A stretch of DNA of 64,000 nucleotides from Leucogyrophana mollusca (lineage: Eukaryota > Basidiomycota > Agaricomycetes > Boletales): the NCBI GenBank assembly GCA_021014945.1, contig MU266438.1:1-64000 (forward strand), read 5' to 3'. The notes under the pieces were generated by a model that had not been told where the DNA came from, made no database searches, and saw only the letters and a list, made by a program, of their open reading frames with translations. Within the stretch, counting starts at the first letter, position 1. Every line of letters starts with the position of its first letter. The translations under genes were made by a program, and so were the position numbers. Of the stretch, positions 44,376 through 57,874 are shown piece by piece.

Positions 44376-45745
44376 ATGGAAGCCACGGACACCAGCGCAT
44401 CTCCGGATACACTCCTCCCAGCCCTGCAGGACCAAATTCAGGTGCTAACTGACTTTCATTCCCGCTTACAAGCGCTCCGACACATGCCTGCACTCTTGCT
44501 CAAATCACCCACGAACTTATCCTTGTCCTCGCCAAATTTTCCTGCGCCGTTCGATCAATCCGTGAACCGTGACTTTTTTGGCACATCCACACACGATTTT
44601 CGCGCGGTGAGAGACATCGCGGATTCGCTCCGCTCGGAGAAAGTGCAGAATGCTTTGCGTGCAGCTCAGTCGAGTGAAGAGGCGGATAAGAGCGAACTTT
44701 CGATGGTATTTCGAACGGAAAGCCGCAAGCGAAAGTGCGTACTTCTGATTCACCTTATAAGCAGCTCGAAGCAATAACATGGGTGCCTGCCTCCCCAAAC
44801 AAACATGTTAAGACGCCCCATGTCCCCCGTCGGTTCACCACAGCCCTACATACCTCCCCCGCCCCCTTCTTCTTCATTATTCCCCCCCGTCGAAGACGAG
44901 CCCCCGCCACTTCGTGCTGAGGGGCTGATTGATTACATCCGTGAATTCAATCTGGGTCGCTTGGGCGAATATAGGGATGCCAGTGTTGGGGATAGGGCAG
45001 CGCCATCTTGTCGGCTGCACATCTGGTCCCGGACCCGTATGGTGCTTGGGGATACAACGATTAACCACAAAACCTCACCAACGGCAATACCAGCTATGCA
45101 AAAGCTTTCGAGTCCACTCATCCTACGTCTGACAATACTAGATGTACTGACTGCCTACGTATCGCTCACCTTTGAGCGCGAAGAGGATCCCCTGGTGGTC
45201 GAGACCGTCGCTGCTTTTGGGCCTAGAGAAAAGGTAAGCGTAGATTTTACCAATCATGGCTACATTCGTTGACCGAGTAATTGAAAACCCACAAAAAATC
45301 CTTTTGCGTGTCGATCCCCAAAATGTGATCTGTAGAAACTACCTCACATGCAATCAGACTATCTGGCGTTTCAAGTGCTCTCGCAACATATCGCAAAAAT
45401 GGTTCAGTCTCACCCACGAGTGCCCTTCCAGACGCTCCTCGTAAGACGCTCCTGCTCTCCTATCAACCGTCCCACATGCACCTGACACATTCGACGCTCC
45501 ATTTCATTTCCCAGCACCTTCTTACTTCCTATCGAGGCCTATTCGTCGATCGCTGCACAAGCTGCGAGCGCGTGCTTTCTGCAGATGGTCATGTTCCACC
45601 TGTCGGTCGGGTCTGGATTGTCAACAGCGATTTGGGACCATCCAACGTTAGAGTGGAGGCGAGCTACCCAACTGCCGGTAACTCCGTTGGCAGCGGGGGG
45701 GACCAGAGTCGTGGTCACTGGGATCCGCGCCATGTCACCTGCTAG
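44376..45745 (+). CDS. MED27: Mediator subunit 27
   Basis: Four exons (44376-44734, 44813-45233, 45336-45440, 45515-45745) give 371 residues, with all phases consistent. LPALQDQIQVLTDFHSRLQALR is an N-terminal helix. A basic SRKRK stretch joins to RPMSPVGSPQPYIPPPPP, then LIDYIREFNLGRL. The central part ends in PRVPFQTLL. The last exon has SYRGLFVDRCTSCERVLSAD, a Cys-x2-Cys pair typical of the Med27 C-terminus, and finishes HWDPRHVTC, a probable zinc-binding Cys/His end. Med27 is a tail/upper-tail subunit of Mediator, which links activators to RNA polymerase II. The assignment rests on the C-terminal block; the N-terminus is poorly conserved in the family. Confidence 0.7.
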
Positions 45746-47598
45746 TCAGATAGGCGGTCTAGTATGTCGGGATCATATCGACTGACGATGGGGCACAACG
45801 TTGATAGCCGTTGCCTCGGATATTAAAGCGGATACTCGCTGACCTCGTTTCTGTGCTCGAAGGCGCCCAGTCTACAACCAAATGCGGTTGCGTCCGAGTT
45901 TTGGTCGTCGTTCTTTCATTGCATCTCTTTAGCCATGCTGGCTTCGAGGAATCAATGAAGTTGCTATCACGAAAAGTTGAGCTCTGCCTTCTAGACAATC
46001 GTCCAGTGCTTGCCTTTAAATCTTGTGGCTTTGTGTTTGTCTATCCTGGTTTTTTTTGTCGCGGGCCTAGATTTCGATGTGACATCAATATCCGCACGCA
46101 GTTTTTCGAGACGCACCTACAAGTGCGCATATGGATTAGACCGGGAAATGGGGGTGACGGGCGGCGTGTGTAGCTCGCGATCGATCAGTTCACACTCATA
46201 GTATGATGATCATCGCGACATATGCATGTTCCACGGCCATGTCAACCTTTCCCGTCGACTCTTGCCCCCATTCATGCCACTTGTTGGTCACAGGTTATGA
46301 CTGGACGAAGAATTCTTTGGGGGACCCCTCTAGCTCCTGATGTCGTCCAATCGAGGCCATGCAACCGCTGTCACCGTTCCTTGACAATTTGGGCAATCGG
46401 GCAACATCACAATGCATTTGTTGCTCGTTGACCGGCATCCCCGCCGTCGTTGTCGTTTACTATTCATCCTTCTTCATTGTCCTTGGCCCCACCCGCCATT
46501 TTGATTTTCAAAACATCAGCAGATCCCAAGCTCTATTGTCTGATCTTCTAGAAAGCCTAATCGCGATTCTGTCCCAAGATGAGGTTCATAACCACCGTTT
46601 CGGGCTCTGGTTGCCATCTATGCTGCGCTGTCAACTCCGCGACGGCATTTTATGCCAAATTTCTTTTGCCACAGGCGTCCTCGTGATTGAAGTTCTAAAA
46701 CTTGTGGATTGAGTCTCTCGCTGGACCTTCCGCCGTCGAGGCCAGCAGGTGAAGATTTTCGTAGGCCGATGGACAATAGTTCTTTTTCCTTTTGACCCAG
46801 CATCAGCTCTGTTTTTCCTTGTTGTCCCAGCGATCTGCCTGCATCCGATCCTTTCTTCGTATGGAAGGAATTTGCAACAAAGAGGTACATTCGTCAGCTG
46901 GGATGTCAGAGAGATAGCGTTTTGCTATGTAGATTCCCGAACGCCGCTCTTGTTGGGACGAAATAGGCAAGCGCTGGGGCGAGGGCACGAGGCTACGAAA
47001 CGCCTATTCGCTGAGTTCCTGCCCCGCCACATGGTAACTAATTGCCGGAAAATTGCAGGGCATTGTGGGTTGGAACGCGAGGTATAATGTATTAACACAT
47101 CCCTCTCCCCTGGTTTGTCCATTCCATTCTCTATCCTGCGTTTATCCTAGGCTGGCCTTCACGAGGGTTTGAAGTCGGCGCTAGCACCTTTCCTGCGTTT
47201 CTTAGGTCCAGTCCCCGTCTCACCGAATTTGTAGACGCCACAGGGCCCTTCATATCTGCTGATCTGGCTGCCCCATCCTCTCCTCTTGCAATAAAATCTC
47301 GGAGCTACAACGAAACCAGCTCATCGTACCCCACTCATTGCGAGCGGTAGAATCGCTCCATTGTCTCAATATTTGCATCGCAGTTCAGGCCGGCTGCAAT
47401 TCTGCCCAGGTCAGCCTCCGCTCTTTATCTTCGTCCAGGGCACTCGGTCTGACTCGTCAGTCAGCCCCACATCTCACGCGGCGCCAGCTCCTCGATTCTA
47501 GCCCTTTACCTGTTTTCTCCTCCACCTCGCCGCACCTCGTATCCAGGTTTGAAGCCTTATCTATGACATTTGAACCCTTCTAATTCATATTACTGAAG
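45746..47598. other. Long non-coding stretch before the DUF7082 gene
   Basis: About 1.85 kb without a supportable gene. The last ~500 bp are pyrimidine-rich on the plus strand (tcctccacctcgccg and similar), as expected for promoter and 5'-leader sequence of a regulator. Several short ATG frames occur here (for example 46749-47087), but none has a recognisable domain. Confidence 0.4.
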
Positions 47599-49568
47599 AT
47601 GTCCCCCCAAACTCTGTCCAACTTAGCGGAAGCGCAGAGCAATGCAAACGGTAGCTCTCGCGCTCGGCATGACCAGCCACCTTCATCCAGTGAACGCTTC
47701 AGGTCTCTCACCGGGTCTTATCCGCGCACAGCATCTTCCTCTGTCGGAATGATCCACATCCTGAGCTACGCCCCTCCCGAGGGAGAGCAGAGCGTACCCA
47801 TTACGGCGAACTTCAGTTGTAAAGGCGACCTTGGTGCAGGTATACACATTCGCCTTGTTGTCGGCCGTCGTGCGGTCAGCACGAAGGTCCGCGAGCTAGA
47901 GCCGATAGGATACGGACGGTGGCAACTCGAAGCCGCAGCCCCGCCTTTCGCCAAACAACAGTCAGTTTCAACGAAGGTTCCCCTCACCGTGCAGGCAGTC
48001 AACAAGGAGAACGTCGTCCTGGATTCCGTAACATTTGGTGATTTCACGTATTGGGAGTCTGGTGAGCATCGTCGGAATCCCAGTTCATCGCACGTGGCCA
48101 GCGCTGATGGAAAATTTGATAGTAGACGACTGTGATGGGCACACTACATCATTGATCACAAAATACACCAACGGGTATCATACGAGAAATGCAAAGAAAC
48201 CCCCGTCGTTACTCTCCGTTCGCCTTGTTTCGGAGACAGACCAGCATAGTCGGACAACTCAACGAGCAGGACCTTACGATCGTTCACGGTCACCCGTTTC
48301 CCCTTCCGACTCAGAGCATGCATCTTCATCCCGCACACAGCAGTCCTCCGGTCGCTCGCGATCTCATGCTCTGCGACGAACCCGTCATGCATTCGAAGTC
48401 ACCGAAGCAAATATGCAAAATGCCATTCTTGAAATAATGACCCCGCTTGATGGCTTTTGTCACAGCTGGGACGATTCTGAATTGCAAGCCGGCCGACGGC
48501 TCGTGCGTTTCCACCGCATGCAGGATGGGAACAAGTTAATGGTTTCGGCGGAACGCATCGGGCAGGACGAATATAGCGAAAACGACATCGTCATCTCATG
48601 CATTTACCGCGACGAAACCGATTCATGCTGCGTAACCTCCGTCGATATCATACATCTGCTCCAGCGCTTGGTGGATGCTGACTTCGAGGTCGACGAGAAA
48701 AATCGGATCCGGAGAAATCTTGAAGGACTTCGGCCCACAACGGTATCAAAATCGAGACCTGGTTCTGAGGGGTTTTTCCAGCGCATCATGGATTTCCCCG
48801 ATCCTAAACCCCGAAAGATTGAGAAAGACCTCAAGGTATTCGATTGGAAGTTGTTGCCGCAAGCATTGGAGAAAATCATTTCAAAATACGTGAGTCTCGC
48901 GCCAAAGGGTGTCATCTATGACTTCTCCTGACGACAGTTCTCAGTCCTTGTACACATCGCCGATCAGTACTCCTCCAAAAGAAGAGTCACCGGCCCCCGG
49001 CCAAATCCCTTGTGCTCAGGTAGAGGCCGGCGATTCAGTTCCCGAGCCTGAAGATCAACAGCCACGATTCTTTTCGTCGTATGGAGAAGCTCTCCAAATC
49101 GACCCCAGTCAAGACTCGCACTCTCCACAGTCCTCTCAATTTGAGCAGCATTCGCAGACGTCTCAATTCGAGCAGTCGCTACAACCAATTACATTGGGCG
49201 GCGAGGTAAACGGCGACAACATGTTATACCCGGAGCAGCAGGAACAGTATCGAGGCGTCTACGTGGACCCGGAGGTCATGAACAGATATTACCCAGCACC
49301 TACCGATGACGAGCTGTACGGAGTGCACAGCAACATTCCCCCTCACGAAGAGACAGTTTACAGCGCTCCTATACCTCTGGCGGTGTCTGCTTACGTAGCT
49401 GAGCAGCCCCCCAGCTCCAACTGGGCCCTGCAGCAACCGGAGGGAGGCTCTACAGCCGCCTACGACTTCGAGAGTGGGTCATTCGACACTGGGACCTTCC
49501 ACACATTCGATTCCCTGGAATTCCAAACCCTGAGGGAACATAGCATGAGTGCCGCTTTAGCTGGTTAG
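47599..49568 (+). CDS. DUF7082 regulator, MedA-like
   Basis: About 600 residues or more over at least three exons, start at 47599 (MSPQTLSNLAE). Residues 50-150 form a beta-rich domain (MIHILSYAPPEGEQSVPITA to VTFGDFTYWES). The centre holds the DUF7082 block: CHSWDDSELQAGRRLVRFHR, ISCIYRDE, CCVTSVDIIHLLQRLV, DEKNRIRRNLEGLRPTTVSK, and FPDPKPRKIEKDLKVFDWKL. It continues across an intron as KIISKY-SLYTSPIS. The C-terminal third is Gln/Ser/Pro-rich. Proteins with this domain include developmental regulators of the MedA/Acr1 type, which control sporulation and mating; that family link is from memory. The exon between 48062 and about 48400 is uncertain because two frames are open there. Confidence 0.75.
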
Positions 49569-49883
49569 GTTGCCTGATTTTCTGGACGTTTCCTCTTTTC
49601 AGCGCTCACATTCATTCTATCCTTATCTCGCTATACTGTATCAACCATATCTTCGTACCGGATTTGCTTGCATTGCTTCGTTTACTCATGTAATTATCTA
49701 GCGCTATATCCCCCCGTAGTTCTCCTTAGGTTTTTCATATGTGTACACCTCCTGTAAGATCAAGTCTCCGATCAATAACATATGCGTTGATTAGACAAGG
49801 CCCGAGATAATCGGCCTAGGAAGCGACGAGTGTGTGGTAATAACAGAATGGGGCACATGAATAAATATCCGGTGAAATGACTA
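49569..49883. other. Convergent 3' spacer
   Basis: 315 bp between the stops of two convergent genes, AT-rich 3'-UTR-like sequence. Nothing else seen. Confidence 0.5.
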
Positions 49884-52800
49884 TCATCCTCTCAGATGTC
49901 TGAGGCTACCAAGCCTCGAAAAGCGCCCCTTGAGAGAGCTCATACTGCCAACAGTCGACATGGCCACTGACGCCCCCGATAGTCCCCCACCTGTTGCGCC
50001 GTTGCCCACAGTGATGAGGGAGTCACGCGGAGACCCTGCACCAGAATCGCTCCCACCGGTTTCGCGAAGGCCGGTAGCCAGTCCGTTGATTCCATGCCGG
50101 GCAACATATGCCAGGTGATTCCGGAGGGGGTTTTGTTTTGAGCTCGATGAGTTGTCCATTTGGTTATAGTTTCCCCACGATGACTGGGGTGATACTGGTT
50201 GAGGGCGATCCTGGTGCCCTAGCGATAGGGGAGGCGCGGTGAAGGAACGTTGACTAGATGATATGGACATTGAGCGCTGAAGTGAGTGCTGGTCGTATCG
50301 GGAAGCTTGATCTTGCGAACGGGCGGTCATTGGATAGGATGAGGCCGATGGCCGACTGAAGTCATGTTCTCCTGCGAGGCGGCGAATTTCCTCTGCGAAG
50401 TTCTTGTGGAAGAATTTTTCCAGTGTTTCATGGAAGGGAAGCATCTCGGGTGGGCAAAGTTGGCCATGCAGCTTGAGACAACCGTCTATAACACGAGCCT
50501 ACGAGGAAAAAAGGTCAGGGTCTTCGATTGTCGCCTTGAAGTAAAACCTACCTGTTCGCCCATTGCGTTACCCAGTCGCTCCACAAGCTCAGCCCTTCCT
50601 GGGAATTTGACAAGGTAATCTGGGTCGAAGAAGATGTCTCGGTAGGCGGCAATGCCACCGTCTATGGGGGCATCTACTGCTCCGTTCAAACTCATTGACA
50701 GGGCATTTGTTGAGAAGGCTTGGGCCGTTTTAGCGAGAGCAGAGTATCTCAGATGTAGAGCCGCGAGTTCCCTGGTCTTTTGTTCTATTTCGTTCAAGGC
50801 AATCTCCACGGGCGATATCTCCACGGTCTTCCCATCAATGATATCTGATCGTCGAATCACTGTTGGAAATGCTTGCTCTGTCGTGAATATCGTTTTCTCC
50901 AACCAGATTTCTTCGGTGCCGTCAGGTGCTATTTTGACGACTTGTCTGGAGCTGCTGAACAGGTTAACAGCGCTGAAGGGCCCGAGGTGAGTGAACGTCT
51001 ATAGATTGGGCTCAGTAAGTTAAAGACGAACCTATGCTCGTAATAGTTTCGAATGGCCAAGGGGACATCGGGGCTTGTGAATATTGGAAGGGAGCGATCT
51101 GGTTCTGGTGAAACTGCAGTGCAGTGGATGTATTGATCGTGCCCGAAACGTATATCTATCGGGGGTTCCCCATACGTTTTAAGGAGTTGGGTACCGGGAT
51201 GTTTGTTGAGCATGCGTTCGCAGAAAGCTCCATATTTCTCCCATTCGTAGCCACGATACTATTCAGCGTGGGATAAGTGTATGAACACCTCCAAAAGTGT
51301 GATTGCTCACGATGAATTGCTTATTACGCAAAGCCTCCGGGAAGTCGCCATAGAATACCACTCGGAAGTAGTCTGAATAATATCGTTGATCCGTGATGAT
51401 ATGTTCAAGAAGTGCTGCTTGATGTCGCAGGATCTCCGCTAAGCGTGCGCTGTCATTTATCGGTGAAGCGTCTTTCGCAGCAGAGTGAGGAATGCCTCAC
51501 TAGTTGAAAGTTATCTCGGCGTGCTGCTTCGCGAGTTCTTGGCATATCACGATGGCGTTCTCATATGCCTTCCCTTTGCCTACGAGAATATCAGGAAAAC
51601 CCTACAAGGAGTTGATGATGCTCACCAAGGTAATCCAGGATTAACAGCGACAGCGTCTCTTTCCGGTGGAAATGTGACTGTTGGGGCAACCCTAGATCTT
51701 CCATAGGGCCGACGAAGGAGTGTAGATCCCAATCGTGCAGATCAGAGTGTAGCTTCAGGGTGAGGGCGGCTTCTACGTAGTTCTGCGATTGTAAGTGCGT
51801 CTGCGAGCACCGTTAGGGCTGGCTTGTGATTGAATCATTAGTACACTTACATTGACGAGCTGATGGACATATTTGATGTACATCTCTTCTCGCCCAATTC
51901 CTCGGATGAAATTCATCAACCGCAGCTAGATGTCTCCTAAGTCACTTCCTTTTGCAGATGCAAGGATCAGCCCACCGTTGCTATAACTCGATCATCGGCG
52001 AACTCTTCTCCATCGGGCAGGTTGCGTACGCTGAGTAAGAGCTTGAGGAACTCGTCCACCGAATGTAAGAATGTCGTCACGCGCTCGCGAAGTTGATCAT
52101 CCACTTCGGATGAATCGAACATGCTTCTGAGTTGACCAACGAAGAGCACTCGTGACATATCGTCGCCTCTGGTTTGCGACATAAATAACGCATCCAGTTT
52201 CTTGACCAGTTCGTTCTCGATCTGATCGAAGTGGCCATATTGATGGTACTCCGAGATGATCATACCAAAGAGAATTCCGACCGCATTGTTGCGCAGCGCA
52301 TCGTGTATACTTAGGCATATGTTGACAATGTGGCCGATCAGTGGGCTCAGCACGTCTTGGTAACCCTGTGGGATCATGCAGGTGAGCGTAATGTCCAACC
52401 AGGGTGTTTTGATCAGTACACGTACACCATAGGTCGCCGCTGCCTCTCCTTCGGGCGTCGGCGAAGAGTGCTCAGGCCAAGCAAGAGCTTCCCAGAGGCG
52501 CAATAAGATGTCAGCACCTTCACCTCGTATATCCCCTCCAAGTCGCCAGACCGCGCGCCGTTTCTGACAAGCGAAGTGTCAGACTACCAACTCTGGCATA
52601 ATAGAGAAGGGTTTACCTGGGGACTGAATTCCTCAGTTACAAGTTGGTCGGAAGATAGAAGCTTGAGCAGCATGAAAAACCCGTCTCTCCACAAATCGGC
52701 CTTGAATAGCTGGGGTTTTGTCGGAGGTGGTATGAAGATTCTCTTTAGCAGCGTGGCGACAGGGTCCATCATTTTGATCAAGACTCTGTGCGCCAGTATG

Positions 52801-55800
52801 TTGACGTTTAGCCAGCTACTGGGCCACGCATCATTTTCCAGTATTGATGTCGCGACTTTGAAAAACTGCGACAATAAAGCAGCAAAATTGTCCCTGCCTT
52901 CGATGTCAAAGCTCGACTCCAGGAAGTTGTAGATGTGCTTGTTGGGGGCGGATAATACGAGGGCCAAGAACACTATAGCTGTTTCGCCTAGACCAGGGTT
53001 GAAAACCATGTTGTCATCGCAGATCAGTGACACGCTGGTGGCATTTCGAGGGGCATTAGGGAGCAATGCCATCAAGGAGAACGGATAAGATTCGGGGAAC
53101 GTCACTGGAACCGCGGCAGTGCTAGTGGTGGGCGTCCGGCTCCGTTCCACCGCACGATGATTCACTGGGTTTTGGAGCTCGCGGTAGGAATCCAGTAGCC
53201 TGGACTCAAGTTTAATAGGGTAATGATGACGCGCATGAAATCCGCTGACCTGGGCATGAGCATCAAAAGATACTCAACATTGTCCTGCTCCTGTCTGAAG
53301 AGATTGCGATCGGCGACAATTGTGGGTGAGACCAGTTGCTGCTGCAGTCTGTCCAACATCACCGCAATGATGGTGACACACAGGCGAATACATTCCAGCC
53401 ACTGGACTCTGGCCGCTTCACGAGTACTATCGTTGTCATTCATGTGAGTCTGCGTATATTCATCGAACCGACCAAAGTGAGGTTTGATCCACAGGACAAC
53501 GGCTTGTACCAAGAGCGATCGGGATTGTGGGTTATCGAAAAGGAAGCTCTTGACGATTTGAAGGTACATGATGAGCCTCCAGATGATGATCTTGCCTTTA
53601 CCTGTCGAGATTGCGTTCGCGAAGTTGGTGGCAATGGTGACAAGCTCGACTGTGGGGAATATCTTGGCTAGCTCCGGCAGGATCGAGGTGAAGTGCTGGA
53701 GGGCAATCGTCTGCGTCCCGATGATAGAAGGAGGGGAGGGTGTTGCCATCATGCGGTTCACCTCTGTCAGATGGGATCGTATTTCCTTCTTAAATGTTGC
53801 CTCTAGATGATCGGCAGTCGCACCCCCGCCCATTCCGAGTTCTGTGCCCTTTTGCAGCTCGCGTGATCTAGTTATAAACTTGAAGATATAATGCCAGACT
53901 TTGAGGGCAGCGCGCAAAGGCGAGGCTGTCTCGTTCCCAGATGGATTGCGAAGCAAGCGGTCCATGGAATGAACCATACGTGACGAAGCTGCGGCACAAT
54001 TGAAATGCTGCTCAATGTAGACGTCGAGGACAGGCTGGAAGTTGCTGAAGCGACGATCTTGAATGATACCCAGGACAGTCACCAGCGCATTGAACACTAG
54101 GTGGTCCATTTCTCCGGACTGGTTGTTGACTGACACGAGGATGCCGAAAAGCGAATCAAAAATGTCACGAAGGAACTTGACGATCTCCCCTTCTCCAACG
54201 AAGGTGAACTTGCTGAGCACTGTCGAAAGTAATTCTGAGTCTGTTATCTGCTCCCACTTGAGGAGACTCAGTAGAACGGGGTTCTGTGTCAACTTCGTGG
54301 AGCAAAGTGACGACCGAATAATGACCGTGTCTCGCAAAGGAGGTGCGAGTCTCATTAGTTCGGGAGGCACAGGCACCTGATCCGGTCGCTGTCCAGGAAG
54401 CACCCAGGGCGTAGATGCCAGATACATCTCCGGCGGGATCTGGTGGAGCCGGTCTGCCCTGTACAACACCAGCGTGTGACTGCCATCCTCGAGGAACGAG
54501 CCCGGTCGAGGGAAAAGAGGCTGGAAGGCAAATGCGAACGGGCGGTCTGCGTCCGAGGTGCGACCCACTGCCCTATCTCTTCCCGATCGATTTCGGAAGG
54601 TGAAAAATAAGTGCCATTTCGGCGGATCCCGCAGAGGGAGTTGCAGTTTGGTCAGTTCGCCGTAGGTGGGTTGATTGTTGCGTTGGAACACCATCGAGTG
54701 GAACTGGGTGACGTTGGGCTCTCCGCTGCCCATAGATATAGCGTTCTCCACAGTATTTCCGTTTTGATCCCTGACTTCCATAGTCACCTGTGCGTTCTGG
54801 CTCACTGGACCCGGCCGCGCGAAGTTCACCACACTAAGCCGAGCCGAGCCGCTGGGTGTTGAAGGAAATTCGCCGCTCCAGAGTTTGATGTACAGCTCGT
54901 TACGGACGTCGCCGGGAAACACTACATCGGGAAAACCTAGGGGGAGAGCGATGGGTACGTCCTGCAAAAGGGACATGTTTTCGCGGATGATAGTTTGCGC
55001 ATCTCCGTGGAAGATCTTTACAGAGACCGCGAGCATCTCAGCACTACAACCAAGTTCAGTCTCCGAAGCGATAGTCAAACATTTAGCAACGTACCGAGGT
55101 GACTTCTCGAACTCCTTCACGTTGTTGACGATGATGTCCTGATGCAGCATAGAAAATAGCGCTTCGTTGGAAGAAACATAGATTGGCATGGAGTGCTCGC
55201 GGGTTGGTGACACGTCCGTGCCCTCCGCTACCATTTTACTCAGCTGGGTGAGTTCCAGCACCGCACAGCCAAATGGGCGACGGAAGTTCATTGGAGGGTC
55301 GCTGGCCACTGCACCACGGGGAGTCATCGGCGTTGTAGGGCTGGGATCCTCTCTGATTGAGGCTTCCGAAGGTCGTCTGTTTCTGTCGCCGGGGAGCCCT
55401 GAACCCATACTGGTCGTCATCTTGAGCGCGCCGCTGCGCACGATACGACACACCAAGTAGAGCGGATCTTGCGCTTCGGACAGTGCAATGTCCGTAAACA
55501 ATGATCGTATACGTGCTTGAGGATCACGCGCCAGCACGCCGTTGTGATTCAGCACTATGCAACGGTCCTCAGTGATGAATTGAGCATCGGAGTGCTTGTA
55601 AATGGAAAAGAATAGCTCTGCGGTTTCTCCTGGTGCGCAAGGGGAAGCCACGAATGCACGAAGGTCGACGAATATGTGGTAGAACTTGGCGGCTGTGGGT
55701 TTTTCCGGCTGGGAAGGTCCAAGAGAACCTACCAGACGTGAGTTGGTTTTATTGCGGGAGATATCCGGGAATGCGGAGTGCGCGGGCGTGGGGATTGGGA

Positions 55801-57031
55801 CTGAGGAATAGTCGATGGAAGGGCCGACATTGTGTCGGGATGTGTTGACATTTTCGGTTGGAACGTTCATATACGCGAGCGACACCTGCATGGCGTACAT
55901 GCGAACAGCGCTTACCCAGCTTCGTAGATCGATTTCGCCCTCCACATCAACCGTTACAAGTCCACCCCAGGTCGGATGACGCACGATGATGTCCAAACCC
56001 TGGACAACGTTGGCGTTTACGAGGCGGGCTACGCACTCGCGCCGCATGCTAATGGTTTCCTCTTCATTGAAGGTCTGGGCAAGGAGTTGTCGTCTGGTGA
56101 GGTGGAGGGCTTCTATGTGCTCCTTGACTGTGTGAAAGAGCTGATAGTCGCGGCATGCCAGGTAGTGGTACAACAGGCTGTGCCATTCCCTCAGCGCGGA
56201 CGCAATCTCGTCAATAATGGGTTGGATCGCGCCAGACGCAGTGTCATCACCCGCCTGCAATGCTGGTCGAGGAGGTTGCTGTTTCGCTGGCTGTGGGTCA
56301 GGAGAGATAGAACGGATGCTGGCTGGGTAGACGGGTAGACCGGCACGCGAGGATTTGGCCTGGTCTGGCGGAGGACCGACTCTGAACGATTGCCTTTCGT
56401 CGTCACCGTCTCTGAAGTGTTTGGGAGGTTCTGGTCCAGAATTGGCTCTGTCCCGTTTCCATTGCGCATAGTCGGTTCCGTTTGTGGTGGGAACGCCGTT
56501 TGATGGGGTGACTAGGGACGTGATGAGGTCGGGCAGGCGGCCTTCAGCATCTGAAAGTTCGGCGCAAGCGTAAATGTGGGATGCTGGAAATATGCCAATA
56601 AAGATCTGTTGAGGCTCTTCGGCCCTTACAGGCGCTTTAGTAGCCCCAGACGACGAAGGATCCGAGGAAGTCGGCCAAGTGACTGGTGGCCGGCGGGAAG
56701 CACACACAACATAACTGTGTCAGGTTGGTGAATAGGGCTTTTGTGCTGAACAAGCAAATACGTACCCTCTATACCACACACCCTCGACCTCCTTTCCTCT
56801 TGGGGTGTACTTTTCGAATGCATAGATCTCGTCGCCGACTTCCAAGGACACGACGTCTCTGTGAACGGCGTTTTCTTCAGTTGAGCCCTCTGTGACCGTG
56901 GAAAGTGGGCGACTGCGATTGGAGATACGTGTATCTCGTCGAGATGGTGATAGCGGATGGACGGCGTAACCATAGACGAAGAGCGGAAGAGGCTCCCATA
57001 CGCCCTTTCGCTGGCCGGCTGCAGAGCCCAT
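49884..57031 (-). CDS. DOCK-family guanine nucleotide exchange factor
   Basis: The largest gene here: about 7 kb, roughly 2,000 residues, start at 57031. The SH3 domain spans the first intron: VGDEIYAFEKYTPRGK, WYRG joined to YVVCAS, then IFIGIFPASHIYA. A helical region follows (IIDEIASALREWHSLLYHYL). DHR-1, the lipid-binding C2-like domain, is seen as RNELYIKLWSGEFPS to KWHLFFTFRNRSGRDR. An alpha-solenoid leads to DHR-2 with YYSDYFRVVFYGDFPEALRN, RGYEWEKYGAFCERML, and FSTNALSMSLNGAVDAPIDGG. The tail is Ser/Gly-rich. DOCK proteins activate Rac or Cdc42 through DHR-2; the N-terminal SH3 points to the DOCK1/Dck1-like group, which needs an ELMO partner. A role in hyphal polarity is inferred. Confidence 0.92.
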
Positions 57032-57874
57032 GGCCCCACCTTGGTTGGATGAACGAAAAAATGGGACGCTCGAAGATCAGTAAAGATATTTAATGGTGCT
57101 AAGTTCGTCCTAAGCCCGTCGGTCGCGCTAGGGTGTAAATGGGCGTCTGAGTGGAGAAACAAAATGGCGGGTAATTAGCCTCGAGAGCTGGCTTCAAGCT
57201 TCAATTCTCGACACATGAGAATTCAGCGCTAATTCAGACTACCGCCGCTCACACATTTTACTACACAGCGCCCAAACTTTGCATCAAAAGATGATCCTTC
57301 ACCGTCAGAAGTGCAATGCAGACAAAACATATTTCATTCGATCAACCGAAACGCTACATACACATCAGACACGAACTGGTTCCGGTGGGAAGATATCAAT
57401 AGAGCCTTGAGTAAAAGGCAACGTCAGCATAATTCACTTCAGTCCAAAGTCAACAAAAAGTTCAGAGGGGGGTGCCCGAAGAAATTGAGCTGTGGCGGGC
57501 ATTTTCGGCAGTGCGAGTACGTAGACCGTCGTGATAAAACCATCATGCAGTAGTAGAGGAGAAGAAGACTCACCCGGATATCTACGCACATAGCTGGACT
57601 GCCAGTGTACCAGATGGCCATACTGCCAGGTAGGATCTACAAAGAATTTGAACCCAGGGGCTAGCCATCAACAGATGGCCCTGCTGGCAGGGCTTTCTGT
57701 GCCCACAAGCGCTGGCAATGATAACAATGATGTTTTTACCAGTGCAACGATCACGGAGGAAATCAATTGGACAAACAGACAGACAACAAAGTTATATACC
57801 AAGTTTAGGGCAGGTCTGAACGCGATCAGTTGCACCTGCAAGCTGGAGCGTGAATTGCATTATTCTACAGCCTT
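57032..57874. other. Divergent intergenic region
   Basis: About 840 bp between the divergent DOCK and Spc34-like genes. It should contain both promoters. No convincing small gene, TATA box or repeat found. Confidence 0.4.

Noticed and set aside
46749..47087. 112-residue frame before the DUF7082 gene
   Set aside because: No recognisable feature; most likely chance in a leader or promoter region.
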